64,000 nt of DNA from Bacteroidaceae bacterium (GCA_016286165.1 JAEESE010000003.1:156156-220155); one strand, 5' to 3'; positions 45,697 through 55,794 are shown, counted from the stretch's first letter. Notes: a model not told the origin generated them from the sequence alone. Program-made: numbers and translations.

Positions 45697-48099
45697 ATGT
45701 TATTATCCGAACTACAGACAGGTCAGAGTGCTGTCATTGTGAAAGTGACAGGACACGGAGGCTTCCGTAAGCGTATCGTGGAGATGGGCTTCATCAAGGG
45801 GCAGACCGTGGAAGTGCTGTTGAATGCACCTTTGCAAGACCCTGTGAAATATCGTTTGATGGGCTATGAGGTGAGCCTCCGTCATGACGAGGCGGCTATG
45901 ATAGAAGTGGTTAGTGCTGAAGAGGCCAAGACGTTAGACGCAGCCACCGACGAGGCCGACGAACCGCTGACATTGGAACACGAAGGCGAGAACCTGCTTC
46001 AGCAGGCTGCTCATCGCAAGCACAATACCATCAATGTAGCACTCGTAGGCAACCCTAATTGCGGCAAGACATCGTTGTTCAACTACGCCAGTGGAGCGCA
46101 CGCCCGAGTGGGCAATTATTCTGGCGTCACAGTGGATGCTACTGTAGCTACGGCACGATTCGGCAACTATAAGCTCAACCTTACTGACTTGCCTGGCACG
46201 TATTCACTCTCGTGCTACTCGCCTGAGGAGATGTATGTGCGCCGTCATCTGAGTGATGAGCATCCGGATGTGGTGATAAACGTGCTTGATGCATCAAACA
46301 TCGAGCGCAATTTATACCTTACTACCCAGTTGGTGGACATGAATGTGCCGATGGTTTGCGCGCTGAATATGTACGACGAACTGGAGCGCCGTGGTGATAC
46401 GTTGAACTTAGACGTATTGCAGACATTGCTGGGCGTGCCTATGGTGCCTACTTCTTTCAAGAGCGGCAGAGGTGTGGACCAGTTGCTGGCAGCTGTCGTC
46501 GAGGTTTACGAAGGCGAGAATGCCGTGGCGCGTCACCTTCATATCAACTACGGTCATGAGATTGAGCATGGTATAGAACGTATCCAGGAATTCCTGAAGC
46601 AAGATGAGTACCTTCGCACCCATTTTTCCACCCGCTATCTTGCAATCAAACTGATAGAGGGCGACGCGAGCATCGAGGAACTCATTCGTGGGCGAGAACA
46701 TTACGAGGACATCCTCCATTATCGCGACCGTGCCAAAGCCCGTGTGCTCGAGGAAACGGGAGTAGATGCAGAAACGGCTGTTATGGATGCCAAGTACGGA
46801 TTCATAAACGGAGCGTTGTCCGAGGCAGGCTTCAAGGCTGGTACCAAGGAGGATACATATCGCACCACGCATCGCATAGACAATCTGCTGTCGAACCGTT
46901 ATTTGGGCTTCCCTATTTTCTTCCTGATTCTGTATGTCATGTTCCAAACAACCTTCGCACTTGGTCAGTATCCGATGGATTGGATAGAAGCTGGTGTGGC
47001 TTGGTTGGGTGAGTGGATTGGCTCCACTCTGAGCGAAGGTCCTCTGCGCTCGATGCTCGTCGATGGCGTTATCGGAGGTGTAGGCTCTGTGATAGTGTTT
47101 CTGCCACAGATACTGATATTGTATTTCTTCATCTCGTTCATGGAGGATTCAGGGTATATGGCTCGTGCCGCCTTCATCATGGATAAGCTGATGCATCGCA
47201 TGGGGCTTCATGGTAAATCGTTTATCCCCTTGGTGATGGGCTTCGGTTGCAACGTGCCTGCCATCATGGCTACACGAACCATAGAGAGCCGTCGCTCGCG
47301 TCTCATCACTATGATGATCCTGCCTTTCATGTCGTGTTCGGCACGCCTGCCTATATACATAATGATTGTCGGCACGTTCTTCGCTGCTCAGTGGCGTTCT
47401 ACGGTTCTTGTCTCGCTTTATGCCATTGGTATTTTGGTGGCAGTTCTTGTCTCGCGCCTGTTCTCGTCGGTCTTCATCAAGGACGAGGACACACCTTTTG
47501 TCATGGAACTGCCTCCTTATCGTTGGCCTACAGCCAAGGCTATCTGGCGCCACACGTGGGAGAAAGGCAAGGAGTACTTGAAGAAAATGGGTGGTATAAT
47601 CCTCGTGGCTTCAATCATCGTATGGGCGCTGAGCTATTTTGGGAGCACTGACAACAGGAAGTTCGCTACGGCAGAAAACATGGAAACTTCGTATCTCGGT
47701 AGGGCAGGTCAGGCTATAGAGCCGATTTTCGCTCCACAGCATTTCAACTGGAAACTCGACGTGAGCCTCATAGCCGGTGTAGGAGCAAAGGAAATCGTAG
47801 CTTCTACGATGGGTGTGCTCTATTCTGGCGATGACTCCTTTGCCGACGATGACTCTTTCAGCAGCGACACGGATAAATACACTCGTCTGCGCAGTCAGAT
47901 GGCTGCCGATGGCGTAACCACGTTGACGGCCTTTGCCTATCTGCTGTTCATCCTGCTTTATTTCCCCTGTCTGGCCACCATCGTTGCTATCAAGAACGAA
48001 ACGGGTTCATGGAGATGGGCGCTCATAGCAGCCGTGTACACTACCGCAGTGGCCTGGATAGTTTCGGCTGCCGTGGTGCAGATAGGGGCACTGCTATAG
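45697..48099 (+). CDS. feoB: Ferrous iron transporter FeoB with fused N-terminal FeoA domain
   Basis: An 800-aa inner-membrane Fe(II) transporter. Residues 1-75 are a complete FeoA SH3-like domain (LLSELQTGQSAVIVKVTGHG). A linker leads to the cytoplasmic G domain: G1 VGNPNCGKTSLFN, switch region YSGVTVDAT, G3 DLPGTYSLSCYS and G4 NMYDE. The membrane part has the Gate motifs with the conserved Cys in GFGCNVPAI and ILPFMSCSARLP. FeoA-FeoB fusion is common in Bacteroidetes. The small partner protein gene follows 37 bp downstream. Confidence 0.96.
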   Translation: MLLSELQTGQSAVIVKVTGHGGFRKRIVEMGFIKGQTVEVLLNAPLQDPVKYRLMGYEVSLRHDEAAMIEVVSAEEAKTLDAATDEADEPLTLEHEGENLLQQAAHRKHNTINVALVGNPNCGKTSLFNYASGAHARVGNYSGVTVDATVATARFGNYKLNLTDLPGTYSLSCYSPEEMYVRRHLSDEHPDVVINVLDASNIERNLYLTTQLVDMNVPMVCALNMYDELERRGDTLNLDVLQTLLGVPMVPTSFKSGRGVDQLLAAVVEVYEGENAVARHLHINYGHEIEHGIERIQEFLKQDEYLRTHFSTRYLAIKLIEGDASIEELIRGREHYEDILHYRDRAKARVLEETGVDAETAVMDAKYGFINGALSEAGFKAGTKEDTYRTTHRIDNLLSNRYLGFPIFFLILYVMFQTTFALGQYPMDWIEAGVAWLGEWIGSTLSEGPLRSMLVDGVIGGVGSVIVFLPQILILYFFISFMEDSGYMARAAFIMDKLMHRMGLHGKSFIPLVMGFGCNVPAIMATRTIESRRSRLITMMILPFMSCSARLPIYIMIVGTFFAAQWRSTVLVSLYAIGILVAVLVSRLFSSVFIKDEDTPFVMELPPYRWPTAKAIWRHTWEKGKEYLKKMGGIILVASIIVWALSYFGSTDNRKFATAENMETSYLGRAGQAIEPIFAPQHFNWKLDVSLIAGVGAKEIVASTMGVLYSGDDSFADDDSFSSDTDKYTRLRSQMAADGVTTLTAFAYLLFILLYFPCLATIVAIKNETGSWRWALIAAVYTTAVAWIVSAAVVQIGALL

Positions 48100-48136
48100 G
48101 TCTCTTCGGAGCATAACGACGCAAGATGTCAGAGAT

Positions 48137-48325
48137 ATGGATGTGCAGACAATCATCGTAGCAGTGGTGCTGGCTGCCTGTGTGGTTTACACAGCCCGAC
48201 GCCTGTGGTTGCGCTTTACCAAGCGTGGCTCAGATGACCCGCATTGCGAGGGCTGCCCACTCATCGACACCTGTAAGCACAAAGAGCAAAGAGACTGTTG
48301 CGGAACCCACTGCAAGCGTGTCTGA
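48137..48325 (+). CDS. FeoB-associated Cys-rich membrane protein
   Basis: A 62-aa protein with one N-terminal membrane helix (TIIVAVVLAACVVYTARRLW), then a cytoplasmic Cys-rich tail CEGCPLIDTC...CCGTHC with six Cys that could bind a metal. The size and position right after FeoB match the FeoB_associated family, thought to help Fe(II) uptake. Cotranscribed with feoB. Confidence 0.85.
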   Translation: MDVQTIIVAVVLAACVVYTARRLWLRFTKRGSDDPHCEGCPLIDTCKHKEQRDCCGTHCKRV

Positions 48326-48380
48326 CTTACACCTTAAAAGCCTGAAAACCACATAAACTATGTTAAAAAACATGACATCT

Positions 48381-48413
48381 TTTGGCGTGCTTCCATTAAA
48401 ATAACTATCTTTG
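48381..48413 (+). promoter_or_regulatory. Promoter of the 43-aa gene
   Basis: A -33 TTTG (48381-48384) and -7 TATCTTTG (48406-48413) have a 21-base spacer. Confidence 0.7.
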
Positions 48414-48447
48414 TAAAGCTAAAGCAAACCGACGTTTCACTAAACTA

Positions 48448-48579
48448 ATGGAGGACTCGACTATGAAACCGAAAAAGAAAATGCACTTTCAGGAGGAGTA
48501 CGAGCTCGACAACTACCTGAACGACGACTACGACCGCTACTACGATGCTTCGAGCACAGCTACAGTGTGGTATTCATGA
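48448..48579 (+). CDS. Small acidic, tyrosine-rich protein of unknown function
   Basis: A 43-codon frame with its own promoter and terminator, which is why I call it real. It begins MEDSTMKPKKKMHFQ, then a strongly acidic Tyr-rich stretch (EYELDNYLNDDYDRYYDAS), and ends VWYS. An internal ATG at codon 6 is preceded by GGAGG at good spacing and could be the true start, giving 38 aa. It has no membrane segment. I do not recognise a family. The charge pattern (basic head, acidic Tyr body) would suit binding to a protein or nucleic-acid partner, but that is only a guess. Confidence 0.6.
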   Translation: MEDSTMKPKKKMHFQEEYELDNYLNDDYDRYYDASSTATVWYS

Positions 48580-48614
48580 GCTCGCGATATTAACTAATCT
48601 AAAGTACAAACAAT

Positions 48615-48650
48615 GGCGGGGGAGCAATCCTCCGCCTTTTGTTTTTTTGT
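48615..48650 (+). terminator. Intrinsic terminator of the 43-aa gene
   Basis: GGCGGGGGA pairs with TCCTCCGCC over GCAA, followed by TTTTGTTTTTTTG. Confidence 0.85.
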
Positions 48651-48731
48651 TCTATGCGCTGCTTTTGTATATATAATTAATGTGTAAGGCAAAAAAATCA
48701 GACTTTAATCTTCAATCTCTAATCTTTTTCG

Positions 48732-48739
48732 TACCTTTG
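48732..48739 (+). promoter_or_regulatory. -7 box of mazG-valS
   Basis: TACCTTTG, 19 bases before the mazG start. Confidence 0.55.
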
Positions 48740-48758
48740 CGCCCAAATTCGCACATGT

Positions 48759-49562
48759 ATGCACACACGAGAAGAAAAAATGGAAGCTTTTGGCCGTCTG
48801 CTCGACGTCATGGACGACCTTCGCGAGAAGTGTCCGTGGGATCGTAAGCAGACCAACGAGAGCCTGCGTCCCAACACCATCGAGGAGACGTATGAGCTGG
48901 CCGATGCCATCATCAAGAACGATAAAGGCGAGATTTGCAAGGAATTGGGCGATGTCCTCCTGCATATCGTTTTCTATGCCAAGATAGGCAGCGAGACAGG
49001 CGATTTCGATATTGCCGATGTCTGCAACAAACTTTGCGACAAGCTCATCTATCGCCATCCCCACGTTTTCGGCCCCGAGGCCGAGCGTATCGAGAAGGGC
49101 GAGATTTCTGTTGACCAGGTTCTCAAGAATTGGGAACAGTTGAAGGTCGCAGAGAAGGGAGGCAACAAACGCGTGCTCAGCGGAGTGCCCGAAGCCTTGC
49201 CGTCGCTCATCAAGGCCTATCGCATTCAGGACAAGGCCCGTGGTGTAGGTTTCGACTGGGACCGCCGCGAGCAGGTCTGGGACAAGGTGCGTGAAGAATT
49301 GGGCGAACTGGAGGCCGAACTCAACCGCGAGGACAAGGAGAAGAGCACTCAGGAACTGGGCGATTTCATCTTCTCGGTCATCAACGCCGCACGCCTCTAC
49401 AAACTCAACCCCGATACAGCCCTCGAACTCACCAACCGCAAGTTCATCCGCCGCTTCACCTATCTCGAAGAGCACAGCATACGTATCGGCAAACCGCTCA
49501 CCGAGATGACTCTCGAAGAGATGGATAAGATTTGGGAAGAAGCAAAAAAACAAGAAAAATAA
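48759..49562 (+). CDS. mazG: Nucleoside triphosphate pyrophosphohydrolase MazG
   Basis: A 267-aa cytoplasmic all-alpha NTP pyrophosphatase that hydrolyses (d)NTPs, including aberrant ones, to NMP and PPi. Two MazG-type halves are visible: the first with [20 protein letters not shown] and [13 protein letters not shown] (metal-binding Glu/Asp), the second with [15 protein letters not shown] and [15 protein letters not shown]. The full length is standard. It ends one base before the valS ATG, so the pair is one operon. Confidence 0.96.
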   Translation: MHTREEKMEAFGRLLDVMDDLREKCPWDRKQTNESLRPNTIEETYELADAIIKNDKGEICKELGDVLLHIVFYAKIGSETGDFDIADVCNKLCDKLIYRHPHVFGPEAERIEKGEISVDQVLKNWEQLKVAEKGGNKRVLSGVPEALPSLIKAYRIQDKARGVGFDWDRREQVWDKVREELGELEAELNREDKEKSTQELGDFIFSVINAARLYKLNPDTALELTNRKFIRRFTYLEEHSIRIGKPLTEMTLEEMDKIWEEAKKQEK

Positions 49563-49563
49563 T

Positions 49564-52380
49564 ATGGAAATAAGTAGTAAGTATTCCCCCTCCGAAGTCG
49601 AGGGAAAATGGTACCAGTATTGGTTAGACAACAAGCTGTTCAGCTCAAAGCCCGACGGCCGCGAGCCTTACACCATCGTCATTCCGCCACCCAACGTGAC
49701 GGGTGTGTTGCACATGGGCCATGTGCTGAACGAGACAATTCAGGATATTTTGGTTCGCCATGCCCGCATGGAGGGCAAGAACGCCTGTTGGGTGCCTGGT
49801 ACCGACCACGCCAGCATCGCTACTGAAGCCAAGGTGGTGAACCGCCTCGCTGAGCAGGGCATCAAGAAGAGCGACCTCACCCGCGAGGAGTTTCTCAAGC
49901 ACGCCTGGGCGTGGACAGAAGAGCACGGAGGCATCATCCTCAAGCAGTTGCGCAAGCTCGGTTGCTCCTGCGACTGGGATCGCACCGCCTTCACGATGGA
50001 CGAAGTGCGCAGCGAGAGCGTCATCAAGGTCTTTGTGGACCTCTATCGCAAAGGTCTCATCTACCGCGGAGTACGAATGGTGAACTGGGACCCCAAGGCC
50101 CTCACCGCCCTTTCCGACGAGGAAGTGGTCTATAAGGAGGAGCACACCAAGCTCTACTACATGAAGTATTATCTGGCAGAGAGTGTGCCAAGCGATTTCG
50201 TCGCCGGTGAAGGCAATGTGGTACACAAGGATGAGAAGGGCTACTACGCCGTTGTGGCCACCACACGTCCTGAGACCATCATGGGCGACGTGGCCATGTG
50301 CATCAACCCCAACGACCCGAAGAACCAGTGGTTGAAGGGCAAGAAGGTCATCGTGCCTGTCGTTGGCCGCGTCATCCCCGTCATCGAGGACGATTATGTT
50401 GATATCGAGTTCGGAACGGGCTGCTTGAAGGTCACTCCTGCCCATGATGTCAACGACTATATGCTTGGCGAGAAGTACAACCTCGAAGCTATCGATATCT
50501 TCAACGATGACGCTACGCTCAGCGAGCGCATCGCCATAGCCCAGCAGAAGTCACTGGCAGAGACGAGCGTGCCCGGCGATTTCGTCATCGGGTTAGACCG
50601 TTATGTCGGCATGGAGCGTTTCGCCTGCCGCAAGCAGATTGCTGAGGATATGGTGGCCGCAGGCCTCATGGAGAAGATTGAGGACTACGACAACAAGATC
50701 GGCTGCTCCGAGCGCACAGGTGTGCCCATCGAGCCGAAGCTGTCCATGCAGTGGTTCCTGAAGATGCAGCATATGGCCGACATCTCGCTGGCACCTGTCA
50801 TGAACGATGATATCCAATTCTATCCCGCCAAGTACAAGAACACCTATCGCCACTGGCTAGAGAACATCAAGGACTGGTGCATCTCGCGTCAGCTGTGGTG
50901 GGGACACCGCATACCCGCTTGGTATATTGAGCCCCTCTCCGGCTCCCCCCGTGGGGGGGAGGGATTCCCTTGGGGCAAAGTGATTGTTGCCGAGAACGAG
51001 GAGGAAGCCTACAAGCTGGCTCTTGAAACATACCCCATCCTCCAATCTCTCCCCCCCACGGGGGGAGCAGGAGAGGGGCTTTTCACTCTCCGTCAGGACG
51101 AGGATGCTCTCGACACCTGGTTCTCCAGCTGGTTGTGGCCCATCAGCCTCTTCGACGGCATTCGCAATCCGGGCAACGAGGAAATCAAGTACTACTATCC
51201 CACAGCCGACCTCGTAACAGGTCCCGACATCATCTTCTTCTGGGTGGCCCGCATGATCATGGCAGGCTATGAGTACGAACATCAGATGCCGTTCCGCCAC
51301 GTTTATTTCACGGGTATCGTGCGCGACAAGCTTGGTCGTAAGATGTCCAAGAGTCTCGGCAACAGCCCCGACCCACTCGACCTCATCGAGCGTTTCGGTG
51401 CTGATGGCGTGCGCATGGGTATGATGCTCTCTGCCCCTGCTGGCAATGACATTCTCTTCGATGAGAGCCTGTGCGAGCAGGGCCGTAACTTCAACAACAA
51501 GATTTGGAATGCCTTCCGTCTGGTTAAGGGCTGGGAAGTGGCCGACGGCGAGCAGCCTGAGGCTGCACGTATCGCTACTCAGTGGTTCTCTGCCAAGTTG
51601 CGCCTCGCAGCCGAGGAACTGGCAGACGATTTCTCGAAGTATCGCCTCTCGGAAGCCCTGATGACGGTCTATAAGCTGTTCTGGGACGAATTCTCGAGCT
51701 GGTATCTCGAGATGGTGAAGCCTGCCTATGTCGATGGCAAGCCGCAGCCCGTGGACCGCGCTACCTACGAAGCTACGCTCCAGTTCTTCGAGGTGCTACT
51801 GAAGATGCTGCATCCCTTCATGCCCTTCATCACCGAAGAGCTGTGGCAGGCGCTCTACGAGCGTCAGCCGGGCGAGAGCATCATGCGCGCTGAACTTCAT
51901 CTGCCCGCAGCCACAGAGGCCGACCGCAAGCTGTGTGCCGACTTTGAAGCCGTCAAGGAAGTGGTTACAGCCATCCGTGCCGTGCGTAGCCAGAAGAATA
52001 TCGCACCGCGTGAAGCGCTCACGCTGGAAGTGCTCAACGCCAACCCGTTTGCCGACTTCGATGCTCCGATGATGAAGATGGCCAACCTCTCGGCCGTCAA
52101 CGTCGTCAGCGAGAAGAGCGGCGGCAGCGCCTCGTTCCTCGTAGGCACTGTGGAGTTTGCCGTACCCCTCGGCAATCTCATCGACCTCGATGCCGAGCGC
52201 AAGAAGCTCGAGGCTGAGCTTCAGCGCATCGAAGGCTTCCTCGTCAGCGTGCAGAAGAAACTTGCCAACGAGCGCTTCGTGGCGAATGCCCCTGCCGCCG
52301 TTGTCGAGATGGAGCGCAAGAAGCAGGCCGATGCCGAGCAGAAGATAGCCTCCATTCGCGAAACGCTCGCCAGCCTGTAA
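49564..52380 (+). CDS. valS: Valyl-tRNA synthetase
   Basis: A 938-aa class I synthetase. HIGH motif variant [15 protein letters not shown] (about 38-52), editing CP1 domain (about 200-420), [15 protein letters not shown] motif [17 protein letters not shown] (about 594) and the C-terminal coiled-coil arm ([19 protein letters not shown], about 870 on). Odd: two inserts absent from the family lie either side of the [19 protein letters not shown] segment: [14 protein letters not shown] (from 50930) and [12 protein letters not shown] (from 51045). Both are translated palindromic elements in inverted orientation, placed in a loop before the [18 protein letters not shown] motif. The enzyme must tolerate them because it is essential and apparently single-copy here. 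Confidence 0.97.
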   Translation: MEISSKYSPSEVEGKWYQYWLDNKLFSSKPDGREPYTIVIPPPNVTGVLHMGHVLNETIQDILVRHARMEGKNACWVPGTDHASIATEAKVVNRLAEQGIKKSDLTREEFLKHAWAWTEEHGGIILKQLRKLGCSCDWDRTAFTMDEVRSESVIKVFVDLYRKGLIYRGVRMVNWDPKALTALSDEEVVYKEEHTKLYYMKYYLAESVPSDFVAGEGNVVHKDEKGYYAVVATTRPETIMGDVAMCINPNDPKNQWLKGKKVIVPVVGRVIPVIEDDYVDIEFGTGCLKVTPAHDVNDYMLGEKYNLEAIDIFNDDATLSERIAIAQQKSLAETSVPGDFVIGLDRYVGMERFACRKQIAEDMVAAGLMEKIEDYDNKIGCSERTGVPIEPKLSMQWFLKMQHMADISLAPVMNDDIQFYPAKYKNTYRHWLENIKDWCISRQLWWGHRIPAWYIEPLSGSPRGGEGFPWGKVIVAENEEEAYKLALETYPILQSLPPTGGAGEGLFTLRQDEDALDTWFSSWLWPISLFDGIRNPGNEEIKYYYPTADLVTGPDIIFFWVARMIMAGYEYEHQMPFRHVYFTGIVRDKLGRKMSKSLGNSPDPLDLIERFGADGVRMGMMLSAPAGNDILFDESLCEQGRNFNNKIWNAFRLVKGWEVADGEQPEAARIATQWFSAKLRLAAEELADDFSKYRLSEALMTVYKLFWDEFSSWYLEMVKPAYVDGKPQPVDRATYEATLQFFEVLLKMLHPFMPFITEELWQALYERQPGESIMRAELHLPAATEADRKLCADFEAVKEVVTAIRAVRSQKNIAPREALTLEVLNANPFADFDAPMMKMANLSAVNVVSEKSGGSASFLVGTVEFAVPLGNLIDLDAERKKLEAELQRIEGFLVSVQKKLANERFVANAPAAVVEMERKKQADAEQKIASIRETLASL
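50930..50965. repeat. Palindromic element, left copy of the valS pair
   Basis: 36 bp: head AGCCCCTCTCCGG, then CTCCCCCCGTGGGGGGGAG. It is in frame within valS. Its inverted partner at 51045-51080 matches at 34 of 36 positions. Confidence 0.9.
51045..51080. repeat. Palindromic element, right (inverted) copy of the valS pair
   Basis: Reverse complement of 50930-50965 with heads outward. The 79 bases between them encode normal ValS sequence, so the pair was not inserted as one block. Confidence 0.9.
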
Positions 52381-52417
52381 CTGCAGGTACTGTAACACAA
52401 CACACTATACACACACA

Positions 52418-53647
52418 ATGCATCGTCCACGTCACCTCATAGCCCTGCTTCTGGTGATGCTCGGTCTGCCTCTGGCGGCGCAGGATTATCTCACTGTCAC
52501 AGGCGTAGTCACCGACCAACAGACCCATCAGCCGCTGTCGCACGTCAGTGTGACAGCGGACAGGGTCGGTACGGTAACCAACGAACAAGGGCGTTTCACC
52601 CTTAAAGTGCAGCCGCAAACAACTGCCATAACCTTCTCGCTGATAGGTTACGTCAATCGGCAGGTTGCTATTAGCCGCGACGGCCAGGAATTGAGGGTGC
52701 AACTGGAGCAGTCGGTAGTGACCATGGACGAGCTCATTGTGCGTACGCTCAATGCTGAAGAGCTTGTCAGCGAGGCTATTCGTAAGTTCTATGTCAACTA
52801 CAGCCAGCGCGAGACTTCGTATTATGGTTTTTATCGCGAGGTGATGCAGAAGCGCCGGCAGTATATCAGCATAAGCGAAGCTGTGGTGGAGCTGTTCAAG
52901 ACACCCTACGACAAGAAGATAGAATTCGACGCCGTGGCTATTCGGCGCGGGCGTCGCATGATGAACATCAAGAGTTCCGACACACTCGCCGTGAAGCTCA
53001 AGGGCGGTCCTACGCTCCCTATCTTTGCTGATGTTGTCAAGAACGAGGAGATGCTCTTCTATCCCGAGGACCGCTCGTCGTACTACTATTCTTTCAGCGG
53101 CATAGAGAAACTCGACAACAGACCCCACTACGTGGTTCAGATGACGCCCGACGGCGGCCGTCCATATGCCTTGTTTTACGCCACTCTTTATATCGACCAA
53201 CAATCATTGGCCATCACGCGTGCAGACCTTCATCTGGACATGCGCAACCGCGCCAAGGCCACCAGCGCCGTTCTCGTTCATAAGCCTGCCGGACTGCGTT
53301 TCACTCCGTTGGAGCTTACGATGAGCATATATTATCGCACCGAAGGTGGCATCACCTACCTCAACTACGTTCGCAATGAGATGCGCTTCAAGTGCGACTG
53401 GAGCCGTCGTCTGTTTGCATCGCCCTTTACGGTGGTCAACGAGTTTGTGGTCACCAACATTCTGCACGATGCTAAGCCTATCCGCGGTCGCGACAGTTTC
53501 AGCCGCCACGACAACCTCTACGACAACGTCGACCTCTTCAGCGAGCCCGACTTCTGGGGGCCTGACAACATCATCGAGCCCACCGAGTCCCTGAACCGAG
53601 CCGTCGAACGCCTCCGCCGTTCCGTAGAGCGTACAATCGGCAACTGA
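52418..53647 (+). CDS. Secreted carboxypeptidase-regulatory-like domain protein
   Basis: A 409-aa protein with a signal peptide (MHRPRHLIALLLVMLGLPLAAQ). Residues 25-105 are a carboxypeptidase-regulatory-like beta sandwich (VTGVVTDQQTHQPLSHVSVTA, then FSLIGYVNRQVAI), the domain that begins many Bacteroidetes outer-membrane proteins. The rest resembles the extracellular half of DUF5686-type proteins (YGFYREVMQKRRQYISISEAVVELFK, then PHYVVQM and ADLHLDM) but lacks a large beta barrel. It starts 37 bp after valS and may be read from the same mRNA. Exact role unknown; periplasmic or outer-membrane location inferred. Confidence 0.72.
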   Translation: MHRPRHLIALLLVMLGLPLAAQDYLTVTGVVTDQQTHQPLSHVSVTADRVGTVTNEQGRFTLKVQPQTTAITFSLIGYVNRQVAISRDGQELRVQLEQSVVTMDELIVRTLNAEELVSEAIRKFYVNYSQRETSYYGFYREVMQKRRQYISISEAVVELFKTPYDKKIEFDAVAIRRGRRMMNIKSSDTLAVKLKGGPTLPIFADVVKNEEMLFYPEDRSSYYYSFSGIEKLDNRPHYVVQMTPDGGRPYALFYATLYIDQQSLAITRADLHLDMRNRAKATSAVLVHKPAGLRFTPLELTMSIYYRTEGGITYLNYVRNEMRFKCDWSRRLFASPFTVVNEFVVTNILHDAKPIRGRDSFSRHDNLYDNVDLFSEPDFWGPDNIIEPTESLNRAVERLRRSVERTIGN

Positions 53648-53744
53648 ACCCATTACTTACTTGTTAACTACTAATAAACGACCGCGACAAACTAAACATA
53701 AATGTTAAAATCTGCGCGGTTATTTTCTTTTTCCTGCATTTTTC

Positions 53745-53776
53745 TTTGAGACAGGTTGGTGAGCCTTGTATTTTTG
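53745..53776 (+). promoter_or_regulatory. Promoter of the BlaI-M56 pair
   Basis: A -33 TTTG (53745-53748), a 20-base spacer and -7 TATTTTTG (53769-53776). It sets the start at 53798 and not at the in-frame Met at 53756. Confidence 0.72.
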
Positions 53777-53797
53777 CATTGTCAAAATTCTGAAACG

Positions 53798-54181
53798 ATG
53801 GAAAAGAAGACAATGAAACCGCTCACACGTGCCGAAATGGATGTCATGAACGTCCTTTGGGATGCGCCGCAGGCTCTCGCGGTGAATGAAATCGTGGAGC
53901 GATATGCTGAACCGCAGCCTGCCTATACCACCGTGGCTACCTTCCTGAAGATTCTGGAGGCCAAGGGTTATGTGGAACATCGTCGCAAGGAGGGCACAGG
54001 GCGCACTTTCTACTATTCGCCCATGCTCTCGCGTGAGAAATATATCACGCATGTACTCAACGATGTGAAAGATTCGCTCTTCGGCAGTTCCACCAAGCGT
54101 CTTTTCTCATACCTCATTCAGAGCGAAGATCTCTCCGACGAGGATCTGCACGAAATCATGGAGATGATAAACAAATCGTAA
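53798..54181 (+). CDS. BlaI/MecI-family transcriptional repressor
   Basis: A 127-aa winged-helix protein: LTRAEMDVMNVLWDAPQALAV (helix 1 region), then AYTTVATFLKILEAKGYVEHRR (recognition helix and wing) and a C-terminal dimerisation helix rich in Ser/Asp/Glu. In this family the repressor is cleaved when a membrane M56 peptidase senses a signal. The partner gene follows 13 bp downstream. The start at 53798 (MEKKTMKPL) follows the promoter. The regulated genes are not evident beyond its own operon. Confidence 0.92.
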   Translation: MEKKTMKPLTRAEMDVMNVLWDAPQALAVNEIVERYAEPQPAYTTVATFLKILEAKGYVEHRRKEGTGRTFYYSPMLSREKYITHVLNDVKDSLFGSSTKRLFSYLIQSEDLSDEDLHEIMEMINKS

Positions 54182-54194
54182 AACTTACATCGTC

Positions 54195-55496
54195 ATGTTG
54201 ACCTATCTGCTGAAATCCACAATACTGCTGGCGCTCCTTTACGGAAGTTTTGCCTTGCTGCTGAGCCGCGAGACGTTTCATCGCTTCAACAGGCTGGCTC
54301 TGCTCAGTGTGCTTGTGGCTTCGTTAGTCTTGCCCGCTGTACAGTTGAGCTTGAATATGCCCGCATTTCTCAACTCTCTATTAGCGGCGGACTCTCCTGC
54401 TACCATCACCATCGGCGAGGGCACAGCTACTATAGCCGGTGAGGGTTCGCTGGCATCAGAACATCCTGTTTCTGCATTAACGTGGATGTCTGTGGTGAAG
54501 GCTGTTTACCTCATTGGTGTGCTCGCCTCTTTCTTGGTCTTCGCCGTTCAGCTCTTGCGCTTCTGGCGCGAAACAAAGAGCGGCTTGCGCACTAAGGACG
54601 AGCAAGGCAACACCGTCATCATTCGCGGTGGCGACTTCGCTCCCTATAGCTTCTTCCATTATATCATTATCAGCGCTGCGGACTACGAGCGGCTGCGTGA
54701 ACCCATTCTTGCACACGAGCAGGCTCACATCCGCTTAGGTCACTCGTGGGACCTCATGATTCTGCAACTCGTGACCATTGTTCAGTGGTTCAATCCCTTC
54801 GTCTATCTCTTAGGGCGCGACCTCAAGGCTGTACACGAATACGAAGCCGACAGCGCTGTACTGCAACTTGGCATTGATGCAAAGACATATCAACTGTTAC
54901 TCGTGACGAAGGCCGTAGCTGGTAGGCTGCAGACCATTGGCAACAACCTGAGTCACCATTCACTCAAAAAGCGAATCACTATGATGCACAAAAAGAATTC
55001 CAACCGCTGGCTGATGACCAAAGGAGTCATCTTGCCAATACTGATGGCTATGGCCGTTGTGGCCTTTGCCAAACCTAAGGCCGAGGCCGTTCCTCCCATT
55101 TCCGGCGAGGAAACAACGCTGTCGCTTGATTATAATGACATCATCTCCACCGCCCCGGTGAACGATGACAAGGACAAAATCTATGATACTGTAGAGGTTA
55201 TGCCAGAATTCCCTGGTGGCGTTGAGGCTATGTACAAGTGGCTTGCTGAGCATCTCAAGTACCCGGCAGAGGCTGCTAAGAAAAAGGTTCAAGGCCGCGT
55301 CTTTGTCCAATTCGTCGTGGAGAAGGACGGTACTATCACACAAGCTGAAGTCAAGCGTTCGCCCGACGATCTGCTGTCCGAAGAAGCCCTGCGCGTCGTG
55401 CAGCTGATGCCCAAATGGACACCTGGTAAGGTCGGCGGCAAGCCTGTCCGAACAGTCTTCAATCTGCCCATTTCGTTCAGGCTTCCAGGAAAATGA
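54195..55496 (+). CDS. M56 (BlaR1-type) membrane peptidase with C-terminal TonB domain
   Basis: A 433-aa protein. Four membrane helices carry the peptidase: TM1-2 (about 5-55), TM3 (about 95-125), the zinc motif HEQAH (about 175) and EYEADSAVLQ (about 216), and a helix near 277-295. The sensor part is not a penicillin-binding domain but a TonB C-terminal domain (about 340-433: MPEFPGGVEAMYKWLAEHLKYP, then GRVFVQFVVEKDGTI). In Bacteroidetes this M56-TonB type always pairs with a BlaI regulator. The signal is unknown and need not be a beta-lactam. Confidence 0.9.
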   Translation: MLTYLLKSTILLALLYGSFALLLSRETFHRFNRLALLSVLVASLVLPAVQLSLNMPAFLNSLLAADSPATITIGEGTATIAGEGSLASEHPVSALTWMSVVKAVYLIGVLASFLVFAVQLLRFWRETKSGLRTKDEQGNTVIIRGGDFAPYSFFHYIIISAADYERLREPILAHEQAHIRLGHSWDLMILQLVTIVQWFNPFVYLLGRDLKAVHEYEADSAVLQLGIDAKTYQLLLVTKAVAGRLQTIGNNLSHHSLKKRITMMHKKNSNRWLMTKGVILPILMAMAVVAFAKPKAEAVPPISGEETTLSLDYNDIISTAPVNDDKDKIYDTVEVMPEFPGGVEAMYKWLAEHLKYPAEAAKKKVQGRVFVQFVVEKDGTITQAEVKRSPDDLLSEEALRVVQLMPKWTPGKVGGKPVRTVFNLPISFRLPGK

Positions 55497-55760
55497 CTTG
55501 AACAAGTCAACGCCCAGCATCTATAGCCCTGCCGCGTAGCAATACACGGTGGGGCTTCATTTCTTCGTAACTGCAGCCAGCACCTATGCCGTGCCTGCTT
55601 TACGCCTTTTGTGTATACCATTGATTATCAGTGTAAAAGGTTGCATTTCAGCACGCGGAAGTTTGCTTGTGACCCGACATAAATCAAGAAGTGGCGGGTA
55701 GGCCTTTTTTCTTGACTGAGGTCAAAGAAAGTGGCGATTTTTATGTTTTATAGCATATAT
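55497..55760. other. Intergenic stretch, no gene seen
   Basis: 264 bases after the M56 gene. The only structure seen is a possible hairpin CAAGAA...TTCTTG near 55688-55716 with an internal T run, and AAAGAAAGTGGC repeating part of AAGAAGTGGC. No convincing frame. Confidence 0.4.
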
Positions 55761-55794
55761 TTTGCCCCTATTCCGCTAAATCGCCGTACCTTTG
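55761..55794 (+). promoter_or_regulatory. Promoter of the 30-aa peptide gene
   Basis: TTTG at 55761-55764 and -7 TACCTTTG at 55787-55794 (22-base spacer), giving a leader of about 175 bases. Confidence 0.65.

Noticed and set aside
54195..55496. Beta-lactam resistance sensor BlaR1
   Set aside because: The membrane peptidase is present but the penicillin-binding sensor domain is replaced by a TonB C-terminal domain and no beta-lactamase is near.
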